The translations under genes and the position numbers were made by a program. From Phyto melanocephala (taxonomy: Eukaryota > Arthropoda > Insecta > Diptera > Rhinophoridae): a stretch of DNA of 64,000 nucleotides. Shown one piece after another: positions 57,366 through 64,000 of the stretch. A model generated the notes under the pieces. It was not told where the DNA came from. It was given only the letters and a program-made list of their open reading frames with translations, and did no database searches. Every line of letters begins with the position of its first letter. Within the stretch, counting starts at the first letter, position 1. The stretch covers positions 18,546,701 through 18,610,700 of the forward strand of contig OW799235.1 in assembly GCA_941918925.1 (NCBI GenBank), given 5' to 3'.

Positions 57366-57929
57366 TTTAAAGGTCCGATGTTGAATGTGAATCACACCTA
57401 AACGTCAAGCTTTTTTTAGAATTTACTTGACATTTCTCAATTTCAGACTAACTTAACTTGAACCATAGAAAAAATACAATACAATCGAGCAACGCGTTAT
57501 TATGAAAATGAGCGTTCAAATCAAAATGAATTTCGTGCACTTTGTGATCCTTTTGGTCAACATAATCGTTTAAATTCATCCACAATCGGGAGAATTTTCA
57601 AAAATATTTAAATTTTAGCAAAACAGGTTTGTATGATCTGTGATTGCATTCTTAGTTCGTTGAATGGAAAACATTGCTGTTTTTCGCGATAGTGTGGCAA
57701 AAGAGTAATCAACCTCGACTCATCATCGTGCCCAACAATTGAACATCAACATTGCCATTGAAAATTTGGACCATCAGATGGAGGTATGCCGTCGAAGTCG
57801 CGGCGGCCATTTGGCCGATATTTTGTTCCATACATAATTGAACCATACCAATATTTTCATAATAAAAAGAAATTACAATAATTTGCTAAATAATTTGTGC
57901 TTTATTCAAAATCAACATCTGCCTTTAAA
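57366..57929 (+). mobile_element. Deleted mariner derivative with intact-looking ends
   Basis: The left end TTTAAAGGTCCGATGTTGAA and the right end, read inward, TTTAAAGGCAGATGTTGATT are good inverted repeats. The 564-bp unit joins a remnant of the transposase N-terminus to the C-terminus. The 12.0-kb fragment belongs to the same family. Such derivatives move only if a related transposase is supplied. Confidence 0.8.
57470..57833 (+). pseudogene. Mariner transposase N- and C-terminal remnants
   Basis: Near 57475-57600 frames give IEQRVIIMKM and a piece around HNRLNSSTIGRIFK, comparable to the paired helix-turn-helix start of mariner transposases (EQR at the beginning, a T-I-x-R-I helix later). 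After about 57740 the C-terminus follows directly: IENLDHQMEVCRRSRGGHLA, then DILFHT and a stop near 57832. The whole catalytic core with its three acidic residues is missing, and the N-terminal part is frame-broken. The C-terminal segment matches the 12.1-kb remnant closely. Confidence 0.7.
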
Positions 57930-57959
57930 ATATAACTATATAAATCGAAACTGAAGAAA

Positions 57960-58900
57960 ATACTTTACCGCTTTCTAGAATACAATACTGTTTTCTAGGC
58001 TGCGATCATGGCTATTACGGAAGGCACTAAATTGTTGAAGGAAACTGATAATGAAATACCGAATCGCTCTTTTTAGGACAGCTAAGCAGTTATCAGGACT
58101 TTTAAGAACGAATGGGGAGAATTTCGACATATCGTATAATGCCTGAATGAGATAAGCTGGTATGAAAACGGTGCACGTCTAAAGATAATTTGGTTATCAT
58201 GAAATTATTGACAAATAAATCAAATTATGATTTGTTTTGAACACCACCATTGAAGAAAACGCTAAGTCCTTTAACAGGTTAAAAAATAAACTTTATAAAT
58301 ATAATAAACTTAGGCGATGAAGGAATTTGTCAGGATATGGCAAACTTATGCTTTCTATAAAGTGACGAACGCATTATGGGAACAATCAATTCCTATGCCT
58401 TACCGAGGGCATGTTAGCTTGTTTAAGTGTCCACGCCTTGATATTATTGCTAGTCTAGGGTATAGAAGTATGGGAAATCCTGGACCTCTTGTATAAAGAG
58501 GTAAGGAAGACTAAGATGCCAATGTAGTGCGTGAGTCGGGTTTAGTGGTCGAGGGGCTATATCTCACATTTATAGGGGAGGGATCCGTGCACAAGAAGGG
58601 CATGGATAATGATAAAAGTATCTTTGCTCAGATAGGGGGACTCAGATCGCGGTAGACTAAGGATCAGAGTAAGGCACACATGCTATGGCGGACCTCTTCT
58701 TATGAAGATGCTGGCAATTATGAAGAACTGTGCGATTTGGATTGTCGAGAGTCACTAATCCGATGTGTGAAATCGTATTCATGTCTAGAGCAAACGCAGT
58801 TTATGACGGTGATCCATGAAATTACTGAGGAGCAAAGCATATAAGAAGGATAATACTTCGAAGATTAATTGTTGAATTAATAGGCCTTACAGAACTGAGA
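57960..58900. other. Mixed stretch: repeat copy and coding-like pieces
   Basis: From 58430 to 58650 it repeats the 44.7-45.3-kb repeat type (TCCACGCCTTGATATTATTG, then TGGTCGAGGGGCTATATCTC and GATCCGTGCACAAGAAGG). At 58668-58842 a plus-strand frame of about 57 codons includes MLWRTSSYEDAGNYEELCDL and RESLIRCVKSYSCLEQTQFM, with balanced codons but no family I recognise. Broken frames near 58010-58130 (ITEGTKLLKETDNE, FKNEWGEFRHIV) look like eroded coding sequence. A decayed retroelement is a reasonable guess. Confidence 0.3.
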
Positions 58901-58904
58901 ACTC

Positions 58905-60865
58905 GTTAAGCTTGTTCAGTAGTTTTCGATAGAAGATCAAGCAAAGAGAATCATAACACTATCTGTGGTAGGACAAAATTGATACAAAATCTTTTGCCTC
59001 TATACTATGCCGAACTTGGAATACCTTAGGGTTTCGGTTTGGTAATCCCTAAGGGGTTACATGAAGGGAATGGAAAAAATATCTACTATTGTTCGATATA
59101 ATTAACTGCATATTATGTATGTAATTAAAAGTACCATATGATTTCCCATGCCAATTCATTGAATAAAACAGGGCCAACTTTAAAGACCTGTACTTACAAA
59201 TATATTAAACAAAATTTTAACGATTTTATATTACAAGGTAACACTTCGTAGGTCTTTTTTTTTAAGATTTACCTTGTCCTTATGAGAAAATTTTCCTTGT
59301 TTTTATTAAAGGAACTAAATATTTAAAATGCACTACGCCGTCAAGGATATGTCGTGGGCTCAGTTATCTATTTTTTATATGGTAAATCAGGCTGTTAGTG
59401 TGGTTTTGTTTATTTTCCAAAACACTTTAAATAGTAAAAATGTCATGTGGATTAAAATAACAAAAATAACTATTCTTATACATTTGCTTTCTACTACGTG
59501 TCATTCCAGTTAAGAAACACTGTTTAAAACATTAAAAAAAATTTCCCCCATCATATTAACTTAAATAAGAATATATTGACTTTTTTTTTAAATAATTTCT
59601 AATCAAATCTAAAATAATTTCAATATATGAATTCTCTTTTAATTGAAAACATCAAACAAAGTCTTGTTAATAAAAAATTTCATTAAATACGCCAGCATCA
59701 TCATTTGAAACGTAGGCATTAATACATATGAGATAATAAATTAATGTCACAATAATTTATTTGGAGCGATTTGTAATACAAACCTTAAAAAGATTTAAAT
59801 CAAATTACAGCACACCATAAGACTATATATAGATTTAGTAAAAACAAAACACAAAACACGAACAAAAAAATGTTATTAGAGATTTATGAATAGAACATAA
59901 ATTTAATTTTTAATTTGAAATGTTTTACACGCATGACGTTATCGATTACGTTAAATAGAATCCATAAAGAATTCTACACATTAAACTTTGTTATACATAT
60001 TTCAGACAATACAACCTTCAATAAATACCTATATATTTTTTTAATTTTACAATAATTTTTTTCCATAATGTTTACAATGTTGGAAGGGAAAATAGTAAAA
60101 AAAAAGTTCTAAAAAACAATTAATTGTGTAAAAAAAAATTCATTATTTAAATAAGTAATTAATTTAAACGGTTTTTCTTTTTAGTTTTTTTTTTTATGTG
60201 CATATTCATTTGCTAATGAAGCGATAATCGTAAATTCAATAAATTTTATTACAGACATTAAGTCAGAGAGACGGACAATCTTGGTACTGTTGGTACAAAT
60301 CGCGTGAAGCAGACGAACATGCAAAAACAACATTAAATGTTTGTTTGTAAATTTTAGCACTCAACAGAAACACTCTTCTCTTCTTTATGTGGACGGGAGA
60401 GAGGGACAGAAATAGATTTCCAACAAATATATTTTATATTAAATATCTTCAATCGCAAACATAATTAGTAGATATGTGGAAAATTAGCGAAACTAATGAG
60501 GTCTGTTAAGTTTGTAATTGAAACAGATTTTAAATTATAAAATTGGGGTATTCACATGCTATGGCTTAATGTGTTGTTGCTTATGTATTGTCATATTGCC
60601 CAATTTTTTTTTTTTTTTTTGAAAATTGCATAGTTAGCTTAAATATTTTAAATTAAAGTCGCCAATATATTTATGTCATTATTAAGTTAAAGTAAATTAT
60701 GACATGACAACTTGAAAACATATTTGGTGAATACCCCAAAGATTCAAGGTAAATAAAAATAAAAAAAAAGGTTTGGATTTAGAACAAGTAGATACTTGTA
60801 AGTAAAAATATGTAGGTACTTTTTGGAATTTTTGTATAAATATAAAACTTCACGTGTGCGCATCT
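58905..60865. other. AT-rich spacer, no gene seen
   Basis: No feature supported. Frame 59328-59513 (61 codons) is unrecognised. Confidence 0.45.
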
Positions 60866-60874
60866 CACGTTACA

Positions 60875-61910
60875 GCCAAACAAGAGCAGCAAGTAAAAAT
60901 TATCCTGTCCACACAATTTGTATGAAATAAACTAAAATACCTCAGCGGCAACGCTGTGCACTTGAAAAACCTCAACAAGAGCGGCAAGCGTTTTTTGGCT
61001 TTCAAAAATTCTCATGTTACCATAATTTCTATGAAACATACCGAAATACCGCGACGGCAATGCTTTGTAATTAGAATATCCAATTTCGACAAGGCGTTAG
61101 GTATGGAATTTGGCTGCAATACAACATTTGTTATTCATTTTTACTTAACGTCTAGACGAGCCATCATCACGAGTTCAGACTAGAACAAAACTTCGGCAGA
61201 GCAACTGTCAAAAAATTGTTCATGTTCTTTGATATGGAGAAAACGTTGCTATTTGTTGCTTTTTTTATGTGTCGTCTCTTTCTTTCATATTCAAGATGCC
61301 TTTTAATATCAGACATCGTTGTTCGAACAAATGTTCTGACAACGCTGTTTGAACAAAAACAAAACATCGACAAGAGCGGTTCACACCAAGCAAATTCATG
61401 TGCGCACAAAAAATTGTTTGTTGTTCGAACAAATCGATGGCTGGTGTGGACCGTACATTACTTATGTAATTGTTGAAAAGTAATGCCCCTTTAGCTATTT
61501 TTAGGATAATCTAGTGATTTTATTTCTTTGTAGTGAGTTTTTTTTAGAAAACATAAGGGAACATTACTGTTCATTGAACAACTTTGAAGCTCTTGTTTAA
61601 TTTTATCACCTCATCGTTACCGCTCAGCGGAATATTACACATCACCTGCCCCTCTTGTTAAGGTTTGGTTTGTCTGTTAATTTGATAAGGCGTTAGGTAT
61701 TGAAGTTGGCTGCAGTACAACAGTCGTTATTCTTGTTGCTTATGTAATTGTTGGAAATTATAAAATTTTAGATATTTTCTGGCTAATATAGCAATTTTAT
61801 ATCTATTTTTTATTTTTATTGTGAGTTTTATTAAACGACATATGTAAATACTGCTTTTCATTGCGCAATATTAACACTCTTGTTTATGTTTGTCACTTTA
61901 GCTTTAACGC
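60875..61910. repeat. Region of diverged local duplications
   Basis: ACAAGAGCAGCAAG at 60882 and ACAAGAGCGGCAAG at about 60974 start two related segments with TTGTATGAAATAAACTAAAA and TTCTATGAAACATACCGAAA in the same place. A larger pair: GGCGTTAGGTATGGAATTTG at 61099 and GGCGTTAGGTATTGAAGTTG at about 61688, followed in both by CTGCA(A/G)TACAACA and later by TTATGTAATTGTTG (61453, 61740) and a TGTTTA/CTCTTGTTTA phrase. GTTCGAACAAA occurs near 61320 and 61421. The 75-, 80- and 86-codon frames in this area are unrecognised. Confidence 0.5.
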
Positions 61911-61914
61911 TTAG

Positions 61915-62745
61915 CACAATGTTCTTATTATGGTTTGACTGTTAGGTGGGAACGGCAGTACAAGTATGATTTTTTGCTAGCATTTCAACACCCAAAAATA
62001 AGTAGACCCACACCCAGCCTAAACTACACCAATTACAGAGTCAAATAAGTTATTTCCGTTCGTTCCATTTGTTTGACGATAACCGTTTTACTCAATGTAA
62101 GGGCTTTCGCGTTTAATACATTTAAAACAATTTAGTTCTCAAAACGTTTTGGGCTTAAGAAAGAATTTATTTATTTTGGTTTAATCGTTGCTCAATGATT
62201 TAAATTTAAACATTCATAATTTACTTGAATAAATTAAATTTTAACAAGAAAATTTTTGAAGGTATTTGTTTAAAAAAGTACATGACGATCGATCTAAATT
62301 GGTCTGCCTACTCTCAATATGATTATATCAAAAATTGAAAAACAAACAAAGTCAGTAACAAATTACTGTTAATGATGCCTTAGAATGATAAATGAGACAA
62401 CAACAGAATAAAAATTCAAAATATAGAAGTTACTATTTAACAGCTAGAAATAATAAAACAAAAAAAAAAAAAAATTAAATCTACGTCCCTCGGAGGACGT
62501 GTAAAAAGGAATATAACAGAAATTTATGCATTTCAAAAACACGCCAGGGTGAAGAATTTCAAAAATATTAAAATCAGATTTAGTGACAAAATGATGTTGT
62601 AAGTAAGCTGGCATCTTTGTCAAAAAAAAAAAAAAAAAAAAGGTGGAAATCACAGTCATGGCCAAACAATTTGCCCAAGTTGAAAAAAATCTTGCCAAAC
62701 TTTAAGTATTTCCTTGAAGAAGTGGGCTACTACTTTTTAAAATTT
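61915..62745. other. AT-rich spacer, no gene seen
   Basis: An A18-20 run lies at about 62621-62641. Frames crossing it are low-complexity. Nothing else is supported. Confidence 0.4.
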
Positions 62746-62749
62746 TTAA

Positions 62750-63000
62750 TTGTAATATCAATCAATATTGAACGTGCTATTGATGACATACGACTTGATT
62801 TATGGAAATGGAAAAATGCTTGAAAGTTGGGTTCATCAAATTCGTTCTTGCATTAAAAGTCGTGGAGGCCATTTGAATGACGTTTGATTTAGAAGTTAAT
62901 TGTATCGATTGTACTTCACATTAAATAAAAAGCTTTTGATTTTCCTTAACAATAAGTGTGTTTTTTTAAATCATATGACTCTTATTGGAAAAACCTTTTA
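62750..63000 (+). pseudogene. Mariner 3' end with transposase C-terminus
   Basis: A frame around 62756-62810 gives INIERAIDDIRLDLW, the helix that follows the last catalytic block in many mariner transposases. One shift later, MLESWVHQIRSCIKSRGGHL then NDV and a stop at 62885-62887 form the usual C-terminal ending. The following 110 bases with TTTTGATTTTCCTTAACAAT and TCTTATTGGAAAAACCTTTT resemble a mariner 3' untranslated region and terminus. The catalytic core is absent, and the sequence upstream of 62750 does not continue the homology. The Val-Leu-Glu-x-Trp ending differs from the other copies, so this is probably a third mariner lineage. Confidence 0.65.
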
Positions 63001-63119
63001 TAATGTGTTTTTTATATAAAATTTTGATGCTGCAATCTCATTAAAAACGATATTTTTGCCGAAAATAGACTGATTGAACCAATGTTTTCCATTAATGTTT
63101 TATATGTACTTATATATTA

Positions 63120-63490
63120 TTGTGACATTCAACCAACGGGTGAAAAAGTTATCGTATGCCTTTTTTTATATATTAGGTTTTTGGCATATACAGCAGCCGG
63201 TAAGAGTTCGAAATTGCTGATTTTCAATACCACAATTTTCTAAAGTACTTATGATCGACTAATACCACACACGCGTCGATGCGATTTGTGGGGGCTGCAA
63301 AAAATTGATTTCAACGCTCACTTGGATGGCAAGACGAACATAGCTAAATGGACTAGTAAATGTGAAAAGATTCGGAATTGACATACTTTAAGGGGTCGCA
63401 AATTAATACTGAGGAAATTACAATCGGAACGACAAACTAATATATGTATCTACATCGATTGACACTCTCGTGTGAAGGGTATGAAAATAA
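63120..63490. repeat. Dispersed repeat with GTGTGAAGGGTAT end
   Basis: AATTACAATCGGAACGACAA near 63417 and CTCTCGTGTGAAGGGTATGA near 63466 match the ends seen at 23440-23480 and 43120-43185. AGCAGCCGGTAAGAGTTCG near 63191 and TTTGTGGGGGCTGCAAAAA near 63284 are internal. It is non-coding. Confidence 0.5.
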
Positions 63491-64000
63491 TTAAATCAGC
63501 TTTGGTGAAGTTATGTGCCAAAATCTAATTTAGTTATTTGCAAACAAAATGTAAACAACAATCTTGGCCATACGCATTACAACAAAAACAAACTACTAAG
63601 TATTGTTCCTATATTAACACAAGCTTGTATTTGTAAACACTAGACAGGCGTGTGCGTGATAGAATATTTATGTATGTTGTAAAGAAAACAAATAAAATGA
63701 AAATAAATATAGAACTTTAAAACCACTACGCATATTTCTGTAAGGCTTGGAGAACGATAAGAAAAATCAAGTTTTAAAAAAAATTGTTTTCGAAAGAAAA
63801 TCCATTTAATTTAGCTGCAGTTAGAGTGGATTTAAGTTGGCAAACTTATTATGCTTTTTTCAAACTAAGATGTTTTAAAAACATTTTTAATAAAATTATA
63901 ATTTTGTATAAAAAAATTTTGCCCCATACTGATTTTATAAAAAATGTTCAGAAAATGTTTTATAAAAGGAAATAAAAAAATATATTTTTTGCAAGCATTC
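63491..64000. other. AT-rich spacer, no gene seen
   Basis: The 63-codon frame at 63784-63975 is Lys/Phe/Ile-rich and probably random. Confidence 0.45.

Overview
The window looks like intergenic, TE-dense DNA from a large AT-rich dipteran genome. I infer a calyptrate-type fly from the mix of DD41D mariner copies, non-LTR retrotransposon remnants, CTATAG-cored short-period arrays and the dispersed repeats ending in GTGAAGGGTAT. No intact host gene can be demonstrated. I see no rRNA, tRNA, CRISPR array or prokaryotic signal. The sequence is rich in A and T homopolymers, so most open frames of 60-110 codons are what chance gives.

Layout. 0.5-5.7 kb: a dispersed repeat with internal tandem units, a Jockey/CR1-like LINE remnant (1.4-2.7 kb), a small foldback element, a Tigger/pogo-like deletion derivative (4.28-4.83 kb) and an unclassified inverted-repeat element with many subterminal repeats (4.97-5.72 kb). 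7.0-8.7 kb: a foldback element next to a near full-length mariner with five in-frame stops. 10.4-13.7 kb: dispersed repeats, one split by a mariner 3' fragment. 16.13-16.35 kb, minus strand: a short protein-like open frame followed by polyadenylation-like signals, the best host-exon candidate. 19.5-21.0 kb: a truncated LINE with an RNase H domain. 22.2-26.5 kb: an inverted-repeat element, a dispersed repeat, a LINE tail and a decayed mariner. 29.5-30.3 kb: an internally deleted mariner. 35.4-36.6 kb: a 5'-truncated R1-like LINE with poly(A) and a possible target duplication. 37.7 kb: a long-inverted-repeat MITE. 39.7-41.0 kb: a second, older LINE related to the 19.5-kb one. 43.2 kb: a mariner fragment. 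44.7-45.3 kb and 58.4-58.65 kb: two loci of one unclassified repeat. 47.5-48.3 kb: a hAT-like element with a perfect 8-bp target duplication. 50.8-54.0 kb: a large short-period AT array containing a 1.11-kb higher-order duplication. 55.3-58 kb: a mariner with internal deletion, tandem duplications and a second deleted mariner. 62.75-63.0 kb: a mariner 3' end.

Function. Nothing here forms a working pathway. The parts are copies of selfish elements at different stages of decay: autonomous relatives that lost catalytic residues, and internally deleted derivatives that kept only their ends. The mixture of families, orientations and nested insertions fits heterochromatin, a large intron, or possibly a small-RNA source locus, but sequence alone cannot decide. 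I did not find a convincing undescribed system. The strongest leads are the 16.1-kb minus-strand frame, the higher-order array, and the elements with repeated subterminal motifs.
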